A stretch of DNA of 64,000 nt from JACCXG01 sp963785755 (GCA_963785755.1 CAWAXG010000075.1:682001-746000), one strand, 5' to 3'. Shown: positions 49,744-59,299, numbered from the stretch's first letter. Numbers and translations are program-made. Notes: a model not told the origin generated them from the sequence alone.

Positions 49744-50970
49744 ATGCGCCACGCGCGATTCCTTATAGTTCTGCTCATCGGCACGGTCGTGCTGGGCGGT
49801 CTGTCACTGGCCGCGCAGAGCACGCCGGTGGATCCGAATGCGCCCGGGGGGCGCGAGCTCGTCGCCCTGACCGAATTCGACATTCTCAGCACCAAGGCCG
49901 GCTACATTCCCTCCGACGAGTTCATCAAGTTCCTGAACGACGGGACCGCCGGGATCAAGGAGCAGGACCTGTTCGCCGGACGTGGCCCGCTCGCTATCCT
50001 GTTCATCGTGTTCGTCGGCGGACTTGCGCTGAACCTCACGCCCTGCGTCCTGCCGATGATTCCGATCAACCTGGCGATCATTGGGGCCGGGACGCAGGCG
50101 GGATCGCGGCGTCGCGGGCTTCTCCTCGGTTCAGCGTACGGACTGGGAATGGCGCTCGCGTATGGAGCGCTCGGCCTCGTCGTGACGCTGACGGCCAGCA
50201 CGTTCGGGACCGTGAACGCGTCGCCCTGGTTCAACCTCGCCATCGCCGTGCTCTTCGTCGTGCTCGCGCTGGCGATGTTCGATCGGATCAACATCGACTT
50301 CTCACACCTTCTGAGCCGCGTGCGGGTCGGCACGCCGGGCCGCGGCAACTTCGTCGTCTCGTTCGTGATGGGGGGGATTGCCGCACTGCTCGCAGGCGCG
50401 TGCGTGGCGCCGGTCGTCATCCAGGTGGTGCTCTTCGCGAGCAACCTGTATGCGAACGGCACGCCGATCGCGCTCGCGCTGCCCTTCGTGCTCGGACTGG
50501 GGATGGCGCTGCCCTGGCCGATCGCCGGCGCCGGCCTGGCCGCGCTCCCGAAACCCGGACGCTGGATGGTCAGGGTCAAACAGGCGTTCGGCGTCGTCAT
50601 TCTCGCGACCGCCGCCTACTACGGCTATGAGTCCTACAGCCTGTTCCGCCACGCCAGCGGCGGCAGCGCGATCGCCGCGGCAGGTGTCGGTGAAGGCGGC
50701 TGGCACCCTTCGCTGCTGGAAGGGCTCGAGGTCGCGAAACGTGAAAACAAGCCGGTGATGATCGACATGTGGGCCACCTGGTGCAAGTCGTGCGGCGTCA
50801 TGGACAACACAACCTTCAAGGATCCGAAAGTGATCGCCGCGCTCGACCGCTTCGTGAAGGTCAGATTTCAGGCCGAGGACCCCGAGGCAGAGCCCGCGAG
50901 AAGCGTCATGTGGCGATTCGATGCGATCGGCCTTCCAACCTACGTCATCCTCCAACCTCGTTCACGCTGA
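49744..50970 (+). CDS. DsbD/ScsB-like thiol:disulfide interchange protein without N-terminal domain
   Basis: 408 residues. After a signal-like segment, about eight membrane helices include the two redox cysteines expected of DsbD: LNLTPCVLPMIPINL and LLAGACVAPVVIQVV. The C-terminal thioredoxin domain carries MIDMWATWCKSCGVM. The periplasmic alpha domain of classical DsbD is missing; a short polar segment stands in its place. It should pass electrons from cytosolic thioredoxin outward, perhaps for cytochrome c maturation, which fits the many haem proteins nearby. Confidence 0.86.
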   Translation: MRHARFLIVLLIGTVVLGGLSLAAQSTPVDPNAPGGRELVALTEFDILSTKAGYIPSDEFIKFLNDGTAGIKEQDLFAGRGPLAILFIVFVGGLALNLTPCVLPMIPINLAIIGAGTQAGSRRRGLLLGSAYGLGMALAYGALGLVVTLTASTFGTVNASPWFNLAIAVLFVVLALAMFDRINIDFSHLLSRVRVGTPGRGNFVVSFVMGGIAALLAGACVAPVVIQVVLFASNLYANGTPIALALPFVLGLGMALPWPIAGAGLAALPKPGRWMVRVKQAFGVVILATAAYYGYESYSLFRHASGGSAIAAAGVGEGGWHPSLLEGLEVAKRENKPVMIDMWATWCKSCGVMDNTTFKDPKVIAALDRFVKVRFQAEDPEAEPARSVMWRFDAIGLPTYVILQPRSR

Positions 50971-51029
50971 GCGCGACCGGCCGCTCCGACCGTGCGATGC
51001 ATGAACACCGCTGCTCAGGATTCTGAAGC

Positions 51030-53165
51030 ATGTGGACAGTCAGGCATCGCAGTCAGCCGCTGATCGCCCTCGCGCTCGCCGTGTCGGCGTTCGTCCTCAC
51101 GGAGGCACAGCGTCCGCCATCGCCATCCGCCAATTACCACGCCTGGTCCGTCTACGGCGGCGGCCCGGAGCAGCTGCGCTACTCGAGCCTGACCCAGATC
51201 AATCGAAACAACGTGAAGCAGCTCGAGGTCGCGTGGACCTACGACAGCGGTGAGTCCGGCGATCTGCAGACGCAGCCGATCATCGTCGACGGCGTGCTCT
51301 ACGGCTACACGCCCGCGCAGAAGGTGTTCGCGCTCGACGCGGGAAGCGGCAAGGCCCTGTGGACGTTCGACGCGAAGCTGCAGGGCCGCGGGCCGATTCG
51401 CGGCCTGATGTTCTGGGCTGGTGACCGGAACAACGAAGCACGACTCCTCGCGCCGGCGCACGAGTACATCTACGCCCTCAACCCCCGCACAGGCGTCCCG
51501 ATCGCGACGTTCGGCGACGGCGGCCGCATCGATCTTCGCAACAATCTTGGCCGCGATCCGAAAGGTCAATCGGTGCGGCTGACCACGCCGGGCGTGATTT
51601 TCAAAGACCTGATGATCGTGGGAGGACGCGTCAACGAAGGCCTCCCTGGCTCGCCCGGACACATCCGCGCCTACGACGTACGCACCGGGGCGCTGCGCTG
51701 GACGTTCCATACCATTCCGCATCCCGGGGAAGTCGGCTACGAGACCTGGTCGAAGGACTCATGGACCTACAGCGCCGGGGCGAACAGCTGGCCCGGAATG
51801 GCGCTCGACGAACGCCGCGGCATCGTCTTCGTCCCGACCGGTTCCGCGGCGGCCGACTTCTACGGCGCGAATCGTCTCGGCGACAATCTCTTCGCCAACA
51901 CGCTGCTCGCGCTGAACGCCGAAACCGGAAAGCGGATCTGGCATTTCCAGATCGTCCGCCACGACATTCTCGACCGCGATCTCCCGACGCCGCCGAACCT
52001 CGTGACGGTACGCCAGAACGGCCGGGTCATCGACGCGGTGGCGCAGGCGACGAAGCACGGCTATGTCTTCCTGTTCGATCGCGCGAACGGCAAACCGCTC
52101 TTCCCGATCGAGCAGCGGAAGTTCCCGGCGAGCGACGTGCCGGGCGAAGTCGCGGCCGCGACCCAGCCGATCCCCACCCTGCCGAAGCCGTTCGCGCGGC
52201 AGGTCCTCACGCGCGACATGCTCACGAGCCGGACGCCCGAAGCGCAGAAATGGGCCCAGGAGGAATTCGACAAGTACCGCAGCAACGGGCCGTTCGCGCC
52301 GCTGACCGTCGGGCAGCAGACCTTCGTCTTCCCCGGTTACGATGGCGGCGCCGAATGGGGCGGCTCGGCGTTCGACCCGACCACCGGCCTCCTCTACATC
52401 AACGCGAACGACATCGCGTGGAGCGGGTCGCTGGCGCCCGACGACGCGGGACAGAGCGGGCGGAGCTTGTACTTGAGGGACTGCGCGAGCTGCCATCGCG
52501 ACGATCGGGCCGGCACTCCGCCGCAGATTCCCTCGCTCATCGGGATCGCCGAGCGCAAATCGCGGCCCGAGCTCACGGCCGTCATCCAGAAGGGAGGGGG
52601 CCGCATGCCTGCCTTCCCCAACCTGCAGCCGTTCGCGGTCAACGCGATCGTGCAGTACCTGGCGACAGGTGAAGACACGCCGACGCCCGCGGCCACCGTG
52701 TCCGACACCTACGTCAAATACCGTTTCACCGGCTACCGGAAGTTCCTCGATCCCGATGGCTATCCCGCGGTGGCGCCGCCGTGGGGTACGCTCAACGCGA
52801 TCAACCTGAGCACCGGCGCCTATGCGTGGCAGATCCCGTTCGGCGAATACCCGGAGCTGGCCGCGAAGGGCTTGAAGAACACCGGCAGCGAGAACTATGG
52901 CGGCCCCATCGTGACCGCTGGCGGGCTGCTCTTCATCGGCGCGACCAACCACGACCGCAAGTTCCGCGCGTTCGACAAGGCCACGGGCGAGCTGCTCTGG
53001 GAGACGCTCCTGCCATTCTCGGGCAATGCCACGCCGGCCACGTATGAGGTGAACGGCCGCCAGTTCGTGGTCATTGCGGCGTCGGGCGGGAAGTCACGCG
53101 AGCCGAAAGGCGGCGTTTATGTCGCGTTCGCGCTGCCGTCGAAGCCGGCCAAATCAGGCAGTTAG
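51030..53165 (+). CDS. PQQ-dependent dehydrogenase with internal cytochrome c domain
   Basis: 711 residues. A signal peptide, then the propeller (WSVYGGGPEQLRYSSLTQINRNNVKQLEVAW, ALDAGSGKALWTFD, LNAETGKRIWHFQIVRHDILDRD). A cytochrome c module with CASCH is inserted before the last blade (near residue 485, with methionine in GGGRMPAFPNL), and the propeller then resumes (INLSTGAYAWQIPFGEYPEL). This layout is that of the acidobacterial/planctomycete pyrroloquinoline quinone dehydrogenases related to membrane glucose dehydrogenase. Its stop overlaps that of the convergent kynureninase-like gene. Confidence 0.87.
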   Translation: MWTVRHRSQPLIALALAVSAFVLTEAQRPPSPSANYHAWSVYGGGPEQLRYSSLTQINRNNVKQLEVAWTYDSGESGDLQTQPIIVDGVLYGYTPAQKVFALDAGSGKALWTFDAKLQGRGPIRGLMFWAGDRNNEARLLAPAHEYIYALNPRTGVPIATFGDGGRIDLRNNLGRDPKGQSVRLTTPGVIFKDLMIVGGRVNEGLPGSPGHIRAYDVRTGALRWTFHTIPHPGEVGYETWSKDSWTYSAGANSWPGMALDERRGIVFVPTGSAAADFYGANRLGDNLFANTLLALNAETGKRIWHFQIVRHDILDRDLPTPPNLVTVRQNGRVIDAVAQATKHGYVFLFDRANGKPLFPIEQRKFPASDVPGEVAAATQPIPTLPKPFARQVLTRDMLTSRTPEAQKWAQEEFDKYRSNGPFAPLTVGQQTFVFPGYDGGAEWGGSAFDPTTGLLYINANDIAWSGSLAPDDAGQSGRSLYLRDCASCHRDDRAGTPPQIPSLIGIAERKSRPELTAVIQKGGGRMPAFPNLQPFAVNAIVQYLATGEDTPTPAATVSDTYVKYRFTGYRKFLDPDGYPAVAPPWGTLNAINLSTGAYAWQIPFGEYPELAAKGLKNTGSENYGGPIVTAGGLLFIGATNHDRKFRAFDKATGELLWETLLPFSGNATPATYEVNGRQFVVIAASGGKSREPKGGVYVAFALPSKPAKSGS

Positions 53166-54358
53166 TTGTTCTTCTGACGCACGAGTTCCTCCAGCACGTC
53201 GGCCGCACGATCGATCTCGATTTCCGTGTTGTAAAAGTGCGGCGCCATCCGGATCCCGGCGCCGGGGCGATAGTCGACGATCACCGCGCGGCGAATCAGC
53301 TCCTGGGTCACCGCGTAGCCATCGGGTACGTCGATGATCACCGCGCCGGCGCGCTCCGCATCGTCGTCTGGCGTGTTGATGCGAAAGCCGGCGCTGCGCG
53401 CGCGATCGATCAGCCGGCGTGTCAGCCGCAGTGACTTCGAGCGGATCGCCTCGACGCCGATCTCCGCGACGATCTCGTAGCCGGCTCGCGCGGAGTAGAG
53501 CGCGGGGACGTTCGGGGTACCGCTCTGAAAGCGCTCCGGCGCGCTCGCATAGCGGATCGGCGCCGCTTCGAACGCAAACGGATCCTCGTGCGCCGCCCAG
53601 CCGACGAACGCCGGCTCGAGGCTGTTCGCGAGATCGGGCCGCACGTAGAGATAGCCGGCCCCTGGTCCGCCGCACAGCCACTTGACCGATCCGCCCACGG
53701 CGAAACCGGCGCCGAGCGCCTGGAGGTCGACCGGGATCACACCGGCCGCCTGATAGATATCGAGGATGACGTGCGCCCCGACGCGGTGCGCCTTCTCGAT
53801 GACCGCCTCCGCGCGCTGGATGTAACTGCTGCGGAACAGCACGAGCGACAGCGGCACCAGGACGGTCCGATCGTCGATCGCCTCGAGCAGCCGGTCGAGG
53901 TTCGTCCGTATCCCGTCGTCCGAGGGAACGATGACGATCTCTGCGCCGTAGCGCCGGAACCCCTCGAACAGGTAGATGTTCGTCGGGAACTCGAGATCGG
54001 TCATGACGATCCTGCGCCGCGGGCCGTCGTAGCGAAAACACGATCCGATGATCCCCTGCGCGACGCTGGCGTTCTGGTGCATCGAGATGGTGCGCGGCGG
54101 CGCACCAACGATCGGCGCGAGCAGATCGCCGACGGTGCGGCCCATCTCCCACCATCCCTCCGACCACGCCCGCACTCCCCGGCTGCTCCACGCCTCGGCG
54201 AAGGCCGCGAGGCGCGCATGCGCCCGGCGCGGCATGGCGCCGAGCGAATGGCTCACGAGGTAGGTGCAGGTGTCGACGATGGGGAATTCGGCGCGCCAGG
54301 AAGCGAGCGGATCGTCGCCGGCGAGCGGTGGCCCGGAAAGTGGCGGCAATGTCGGCAC
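53162..54358 (-). CDS. Kynureninase-like PLP enzyme
   Basis: 398 residues of the class V aminotransferase fold. CTYLVSHSLGAMPRRAHARL matches the kynureninase N-terminus, LDIYQAAGVIPVDLQAL holds the aspartate that pairs with PLP nitrogen, and GGSVKWLCGGPGAGYLYVRP carries the PLP lysine. GTG at 54358 comes two bases after the aldehyde dehydrogenase stop, so translation is coupled. Kynureninase releases anthranilate and alanine. Finding it in a benzoyl-CoA cluster is unexpected, and a related C-C or C-S cleaving activity is possible. Confidence 0.8.
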   Translation of the reverse strand: MPTLPPLSGPPLAGDDPLASWRAEFPIVDTCTYLVSHSLGAMPRRAHARLAAFAEAWSSRGVRAWSEGWWEMGRTVGDLLAPIVGAPPRTISMHQNASVAQGIIGSCFRYDGPRRRIVMTDLEFPTNIYLFEGFRRYGAEIVIVPSDDGIRTNLDRLLEAIDDRTVLVPLSLVLFRSSYIQRAEAVIEKAHRVGAHVILDIYQAAGVIPVDLQALGAGFAVGGSVKWLCGGPGAGYLYVRPDLANSLEPAFVGWAAHEDPFAFEAAPIRYASAPERFQSGTPNVPALYSARAGYEIVAEIGVEAIRSKSLRLTRRLIDRARSAGFRINTPDDDAERAGAVIIDVPDGYAVTQELIRRAVIVDYRPGAGIRMAPHFYNTEIEIDRAADVLEELVRQKNN

Positions 54359-54360
54359 GA

Positions 54361-55812
54361 TCAGAGGTTCAAATCGATCCAGACCGCCTTGACCTGCGTG
54401 TAGTGCTCGAGCGCGTGCGCGCTCATTTCGCGGCCGAACCCGCTCTGCTTGTATCCACCGAACGGTGCGGCGGTGTCGTAGACGTTGTAGGTATTCACCC
54501 ACACCGTGCCGGCCTGCAGCTTCTTCGCCACGTAGTGCGCCTTCTTGATGTCGCGGGTCCAGACGCCGGCCGCGAGTCCGTACTGGCTCTCGTTCGCCTT
54601 CGCAATGGCCTCGTCCAGGTCCGCGAACTCGATCGCGGCCAGGACCGGCCCGAAGATCTCCTCGCGCGAAATCGTCATCTCGGACTTGACGTCGGCGAAG
54701 ACGGTCGGCTGGACGAAATAACCCTTGCCGGTGCCGATGTCGGCGCGTTGACCGCCGGCCATGAGCGTCGCCCCTTCGCGCTTCCCCGATTCGATGTAGC
54801 CGAGCACGGTGTCGAGCTGCTTCTTCGAAGAGATCGCGCCGAAGCGAGTCTTGGGATCCATCGGGTCGCCAGGCACCATCTTCTTCGCCCGGGCCGCGAG
54901 CTTGTCGAGAAACTCGTCCTTGATGGAACGGTCGACCAGGAGCCTGGAGCCGGCGGCGCAGACCTCCCCCTTGCCGTAGAAGATGCCGATGGTGGCGCCG
55001 CGGACCGCGGCCTCCATGTCGGCGTCCGGCAGCACGATGTTGGGGGATTTTCCGCCGAGCTCCAGCGTGATCTTCTTGAGCGTGTCGGCGGCGCTCCTCA
55101 TGATCGACTTCCCGGTGCCGGTATCGCCGGTGAAGGCGACCTTGTCGATCCCCGGATGCTCCACAATCGCCTGGCCGACCGTCGATCCCGGACCGGTGAT
55201 GACGTTCAGCACGCCCGGGGGCAGTCCCACTTCCACGGCGATCTCGCCGAGTGCCAGGGCCGTGAGCGGAGTCTGGCTCGCGGGCTTGAGGATCACCGTG
55301 TTGCCGCAGGCCAGGGCGGGCGCCACTTTCCAGGCCGCGAGCAGCAGCGGGAAGTTCCACGGCACGATGGCGGCAACGACCCCGACCGGCTCGCGCAGCG
55401 TGTAGGTGAGATGGTTACCCTTGACCGGGATCGTCTCACCCATCAACTTGTCCGACCAGCCGCCGTAATACTCGAAGCACTCGGCCGCCGCCGGGATCTC
55501 GATCTGCCGTGACTCCGTGATCGGCTTGCCGTTGTGCAGGGTTTCGAGCCGCGCGACATGGTCCGCCCGCTCCATCAACCGGTCGCCGAGCTTCCGCACC
55601 AGGCGCCCGCGCTCGCGCGCGGACATCGCGCTCCACGGCCCGGCCAGCGCCGCTCGCGCCGCCGCCACCGCGGCATCGACATCGGACGCGTTCGCCGCCG
55701 CGACCTCGGCAATCACCTCTTCGGTCGCGGGATTCACCACCGGCATCGTCTGTCCGGACGACGAGCCGCGCCATTCGTTGTTGATGAAGAGAGCTCCAGC
55801 CTGCGACGTCAA
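54361..55812 (-). CDS. NAD(P)-dependent aldehyde dehydrogenase of the box cluster
   Basis: 483 residues. FINNEWRGSSSGQTMPVVNPATEE, PWNFPLLLAAWKVAPALACGN, the general base ELGGKSPNIV and a catalytic cysteine in GEVCAAGSRL are all present. IFGPVLA and PFGGYKQSGFGRE close the fold. No ATG fits. I propose TTG at 55812, which lies inside the flanking inverted repeat, with GGGAG of a repeat word as its ribosome site. The position suggests oxidation of the semialdehyde from BoxC, but the sequence is of the general ALDH type and not clearly BoxD, so an aromatic aldehyde is also possible. Confidence 0.82.
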   Translation of the reverse strand: MTSQAGALFINNEWRGSSSGQTMPVVNPATEEVIAEVAAANASDVDAAVAAARAALAGPWSAMSARERGRLVRKLGDRLMERADHVARLETLHNGKPITESRQIEIPAAAECFEYYGGWSDKLMGETIPVKGNHLTYTLREPVGVVAAIVPWNFPLLLAAWKVAPALACGNTVILKPASQTPLTALALGEIAVEVGLPPGVLNVITGPGSTVGQAIVEHPGIDKVAFTGDTGTGKSIMRSAADTLKKITLELGGKSPNIVLPDADMEAAVRGATIGIFYGKGEVCAAGSRLLVDRSIKDEFLDKLAARAKKMVPGDPMDPKTRFGAISSKKQLDTVLGYIESGKREGATLMAGGQRADIGTGKGYFVQPTVFADVKSEMTISREEIFGPVLAAIEFADLDEAIAKANESQYGLAAGVWTRDIKKAHYVAKKLQAGTVWVNTYNVYDTAAPFGGYKQSGFGREMSAHALEHYTQVKAVWIDLNL

Positions 55813-55964
55813 CTCGCTCAGCTCCCAACTCCCGACTCCCAAGAAGCATCAGTCGAACGAGCTGGGTGGAATACGTGACAACGAGCTCTCCGAGTACGAC
55901 TTTCACCCGGCGCTGTCGAACCTCGCGCGTTGGCAGTTGGGAGTTGGGAGTGTGGGAGTTGACG
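55807..55964. repeat. CAACTCCCAAC-family inverted repeat
   Basis: Left end CGTCAACT at 55807, right end AGTTGACG at 55957. Arms of about 45 bases contain CTCCCAACTCCC and its inverse; the centre shares TTTCACCC with the copy at 32031. It fills the space between boxB and the aldehyde dehydrogenase and contains the latter's proposed start codon. Confidence 0.82.
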
Positions 55965-55972
55965 TCATGTCG

Positions 55973-57391
55973 TCAGGCCTCGGTCCTGACATACTCGAAG
56001 TCGAGCGGCAGCCGGTTGATGCCCCGCAAAGGCGGCGCGATGTAGTTTGCGAACTTCCCGGGCTCGTACACCGGCTCCGCCATGATGCTGAGGAGGTAGT
56101 CGCGGTCCGCCGCCGAAGGCAGCCATTCGTGCTTCCGCCGTTCCCAGTCCTCATCGGAGATCGGCGCCCCGTTGGGGTCGAAGTGCAGCGCCGAGAACAT
56201 GCCGATCCCGCGGTTGAACTTGCGATCGGGCAATCGTACCCGTTCGGACATGCCGTGGCGTTCGAAGATCTTGTTCCACCGCTCGATGCCCGCCTGGCAG
56301 TCGCCGACGTACCAGTCGCGCAGCACCTCGTTCATCGCGGTGCGCATCGGGATCGCGCGGCGCGTGAGCGTGCCTTCGGCGGCAACCTCGAGCTCGTAGA
56401 ACTTGTCGACGACCACGTGATCGTCCCACTTCTCTTCCTGCGCCCGGCCCTTCAGGCCGTTGGCGAAGTACGACGCGGCGTTGGTCGAGATCTCGTTGCC
56501 GTGCAGATCGAGCGACAGGCTGAACCACAGGTTGATGAACTTCTGGATCGTCGGCAGGTCGATCCCGCCAAGCCGGCGCACGTCCTCCGAGAACCCGGCC
56601 TGCTTCATCAGCTGGCAGGTGCGCTCGATGATGCGCGCGACGCCGGTTTCACCGACGAACATGTGGTGCGCTTCCTCGGTGAGCATGAACCGCGTCGTCC
56701 GCGACAGCGGATCCAATGAACTCTCGGACAGCGACAACAGCTGCGACTTGCCATCGCGATCGGTGAACATGGTGAACATGAAGAAGTCGAGCCAGTTGTC
56801 GATCGGCTCGTTGAACGCGTCGAGGATGCGCGGCTTGTCCCGGTTGCCGCTCTGCCGCGCCAGCAGCTCCTCGGCCTCGTCGCGGCCGTCGCGGCCGAAG
56901 TAGGAGTGCAGCAGGTAGACCATCGCCCAGAGGTGCCTTCCCTCCTCGACATTCACCTGGAACAGATTGCGCAGATCGTACAGGCTCGGGCAGCGCTGGC
57001 CGAGCCATCGCTGCTGCTCGACGCTCGCGGGCTCGGTGTCCCCCTGCGTCACGATCAGGCGCCGGAGCTGATTACGGAATTCCCCGGGCACCTCGTGCCA
57101 CACCGGCTGGCCGGCGAAATCGCCGAACCCGATGCGCCGGTCGTGGACTGGATCGGCCAGAAAGATGCCCCACCGGTATTCGGGCAGCTTCACGTACTCG
57201 AAGTGCGCCCACCCCGAGGGATCGACGCTCACCGCGGTGCGGACGTAGACCTGGTGATAGTCCTGGAACCCCTGCGGTCCCATGTCGCGCCACCACTGGA
57301 TATACGCGGGCTGCCAGTGCTCGAGCGCCCGCTGCAGCCGCTTGTTGCTCGACAGACCGACGTTGTTGGGAATCTTTTCGGCGGAAATCAT
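55973..57391 (-). CDS. boxB: Benzoyl-CoA 2,3-epoxidase, diiron subunit
   Basis: 472 residues, full length for BoxB. The diiron ligands are visible in NVEEGRHLWAMVYLL and MLTEEAHHMFVGETG, the two E-x-x-H helices. The N-terminus (IPNNVGLSSNKRLQRALEHWQPAYIQWW) and C-terminus (PPLRGINRLPLDFEYVR) are typical. It adds one oxygen of O2 to benzoyl-CoA, with electrons from a reductase BoxA that is not in the window. The start at 57391 is preceded by GGAGCACGTGA, in which GGAG belongs to a word of the adjacent ACGTGC repeat. Confidence 0.93.
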   Translation of the reverse strand: MISAEKIPNNVGLSSNKRLQRALEHWQPAYIQWWRDMGPQGFQDYHQVYVRTAVSVDPSGWAHFEYVKLPEYRWGIFLADPVHDRRIGFGDFAGQPVWHEVPGEFRNQLRRLIVTQGDTEPASVEQQRWLGQRCPSLYDLRNLFQVNVEEGRHLWAMVYLLHSYFGRDGRDEAEELLARQSGNRDKPRILDAFNEPIDNWLDFFMFTMFTDRDGKSQLLSLSESSLDPLSRTTRFMLTEEAHHMFVGETGVARIIERTCQLMKQAGFSEDVRRLGGIDLPTIQKFINLWFSLSLDLHGNEISTNAASYFANGLKGRAQEEKWDDHVVVDKFYELEVAAEGTLTRRAIPMRTAMNEVLRDWYVGDCQAGIERWNKIFERHGMSERVRLPDRKFNRGIGMFSALHFDPNGAPISDEDWERRKHEWLPSAADRDYLLSIMAEPVYEPGKFANYIAPPLRGINRLPLDFEYVRTEA

Positions 57392-57393
57392 TC

Positions 57394-57512
57394 ACGTGCT
57401 CCGTGCTACGTGCTGGGTGCGAACGTGCCTCGTGCTACATGCACACGTGCGGACGTGCCGATCGTGCTACGGGCTACGTGCGGACGTGCTTTTGTGCTAC
57501 GTGCTTCGTGCC
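57394..57512. repeat. ACGTGC-family degenerate repeat, single arm, abutting boxB
   Basis: Words such as CGTGCTACGTGC and CGGACGTGC run from just upstream of the boxB ATG. The variant word next to the start contains CTCC (GGAG on the coding strand), forming the boxB ribosome binding site. Confidence 0.78.
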
Positions 57513-57518
57513 TCTCGC

Positions 57519-57580
57519 TACCTCGTGGCTTCCGGCTTCAGCCGGAAGGACCGTGCCCTTGCCGGAAGACTCTGGGCTTC
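57519..57580. repeat. GTGGCTTCCG-family fragment
   Basis: CTCGTGGCTTCCGGCTTCAG followed by CCGGAAGG forms a short hairpin. Its opening matches the larger palindrome at 62915. Confidence 0.55.
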
Positions 57581-57595
57581 AGCGGTCGACCATGA

Positions 57596-59257
57596 CTATG
57601 TCCTATTGAAATCGAACTCCGCCCTTCCCTGCGTCCCGTAGGCCGTCAGCGCGCCCTTCTCACCGACGGCGTTCGGCCGGATGAAGATCCAGTTCTGCCA
57701 GGCGGTGAGCCGGCCGAAGATCTTGGTTTCCATCGTTTCCGGTCCAGCGAAGCGCAGGTTGGCTTCCATCCCCGTCAGGGCGTCAGGCGACAAGGCGGCG
57801 CGGCTTTCGATTGCCAGGCGCACCTCGTCGTCCCAGTCCAGATCGTCCGGCGCGAATGACACGAGACCGGCCTCGAGCGCCTCTGACGCGTCGAACGGCT
57901 TGCTTTCCTCGAGCAGCTCGCCGACGAGCTCGGGCTGCGCGAGCAGGCGGGTCTCGAGGCGCGTGAGGCCGTTGCTCATCTTCAGCAGACCGCCGTTCAT
58001 GCCCGAAAGCGCGATCGCGTTGGGGCGGTCCGGATCGTCGAGCATGTAGGAGCGATCCGCCGCGAGCGCGAGCTCGAACAGCGTGCCGGCAAAACAGCTC
58101 CCCGGCTCGATCAGCGCGAAGAAGCTGCGCGACGTCAGGTCCATGCGCTTCAGCGTTCGCTTGATCAGGTGCACGATTTCGCCGACGAGCCAGTGGGCCT
58201 GATGTTCGAGCAGGGCCGCGTCGACCGCAAGGACATCCGCGGCGCTCCCCTGCGTCTTGACCACGACCGTGCCGATGAGCGACTCGTTCAAGCGAAGCCG
58301 CAGCAGCACGTCGTCGAGCTCGCGGAACGCGCGCAATGGCCAGAATCGATCGCCCGCGGCGACGATGGCTTCAGGCGCCGCCGGCTGAGGTCCGTCCGGC
58401 GCGGTGATCGTCAACGTCGCGACCCGCTTCTCGCGATCGATGTCCAGTGACACGGCGGAATAGCGAATCGTCGAGTCGCTGACGGTTGGACTGAGCGGAT
58501 TCAGCTTGATGCCCGGTCCGGACGCCGGACGGCTCGAGAGCCCGGCCAGCTCATTGGCCCTGCGCGCCACGCGCTCCCTGAACTGGCTCGTCGGATGCAC
58601 CGCGTCGACGAGGCGCCACTCGACGGCGCGCTTCCCCTTGACGCCTTCCGCCACCGTGCCGAAGAAGTCCGCGAGATCACGACGGACCTTCCGCTTGTCA
58701 ACGAGACGAGTCAACCCGCCGGTGCCCGGCAGCACGCCGAGGAGCGGCGTTTCGGGAAGGCTGACCGCGGAATTGCCATCGTCGACGAGCAGGATCTCAT
58801 CGCACGCCAGCGCGAGCTCGTAGCCGCCGCCGGCGCAGATGCCGTTCAGCGCCGCAAGGAACTTGATGCCCGTATTGGCGCTGGCGTCTTCCATCGCGAG
58901 GCGCGTCTCGTTGGTGTATTTGCAGAAGTTCACCTTCCACGCATGCGTCGATCCCCGCAGCATGAAGATGTTCGCGCCCGCGCAGAAGACACGCTCCTTC
59001 AGGCTCGTGATGACGACGGTGTGGACTTCCGGATGCTCGAAGCGGATGCGCTGAATCGCATCGGCGAGCTCGATGTCCACTCCCAGATCGTACGAATTGA
59101 GCTTGAGCCGGTAGTCGGGGCGAAGGCCGCCATCCTCCTGCACATCCATCGACAGGGTCGCGACGGGGCCCTCGAAGGACAACTTCCAGTGGCGATACCG
59201 GTCAGGAGACGTCTCGAAGTCGACGGGGAGCGAGGCGTTGGTCGCAGCCGATTCCAT
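57596..59257 (-). CDS. boxC: Benzoyl-CoA-dihydrodiol lyase
   Basis: 553 residues, full length for BoxC, made of two crotonase-like halves. The first half has VFCAGANIFMLRGSTHAWKVNF and NGICAGGGYELALACDEILLVDD, which form the CoA oxyanion hole; the second half carries the ISMGG-like but diverged segment near CFAGTLFELALAADRSYML. It hydrolyses 2,3-epoxybenzoyl-CoA and releases formate, giving 3,4-dehydroadipyl-CoA semialdehyde. ATG 59257 faces the regulator gene across 84 bases. The gap to boxB holds repeats only, so boxC and boxB may be one transcript. Confidence 0.93.
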   Translation of the reverse strand: MESAATNASLPVDFETSPDRYRHWKLSFEGPVATLSMDVQEDGGLRPDYRLKLNSYDLGVDIELADAIQRIRFEHPEVHTVVITSLKERVFCAGANIFMLRGSTHAWKVNFCKYTNETRLAMEDASANTGIKFLAALNGICAGGGYELALACDEILLVDDGNSAVSLPETPLLGVLPGTGGLTRLVDKRKVRRDLADFFGTVAEGVKGKRAVEWRLVDAVHPTSQFRERVARRANELAGLSSRPASGPGIKLNPLSPTVSDSTIRYSAVSLDIDREKRVATLTITAPDGPQPAAPEAIVAAGDRFWPLRAFRELDDVLLRLRLNESLIGTVVVKTQGSAADVLAVDAALLEHQAHWLVGEIVHLIKRTLKRMDLTSRSFFALIEPGSCFAGTLFELALAADRSYMLDDPDRPNAIALSGMNGGLLKMSNGLTRLETRLLAQPELVGELLEESKPFDASEALEAGLVSFAPDDLDWDDEVRLAIESRAALSPDALTGMEANLRFAGPETMETKIFGRLTAWQNWIFIRPNAVGEKGALTAYGTQGRAEFDFNRT

Positions 59258-59299
59258 CCGGTCAAGCCTACTTGCGGACTCGAATGGCTGTCAAGGCAC

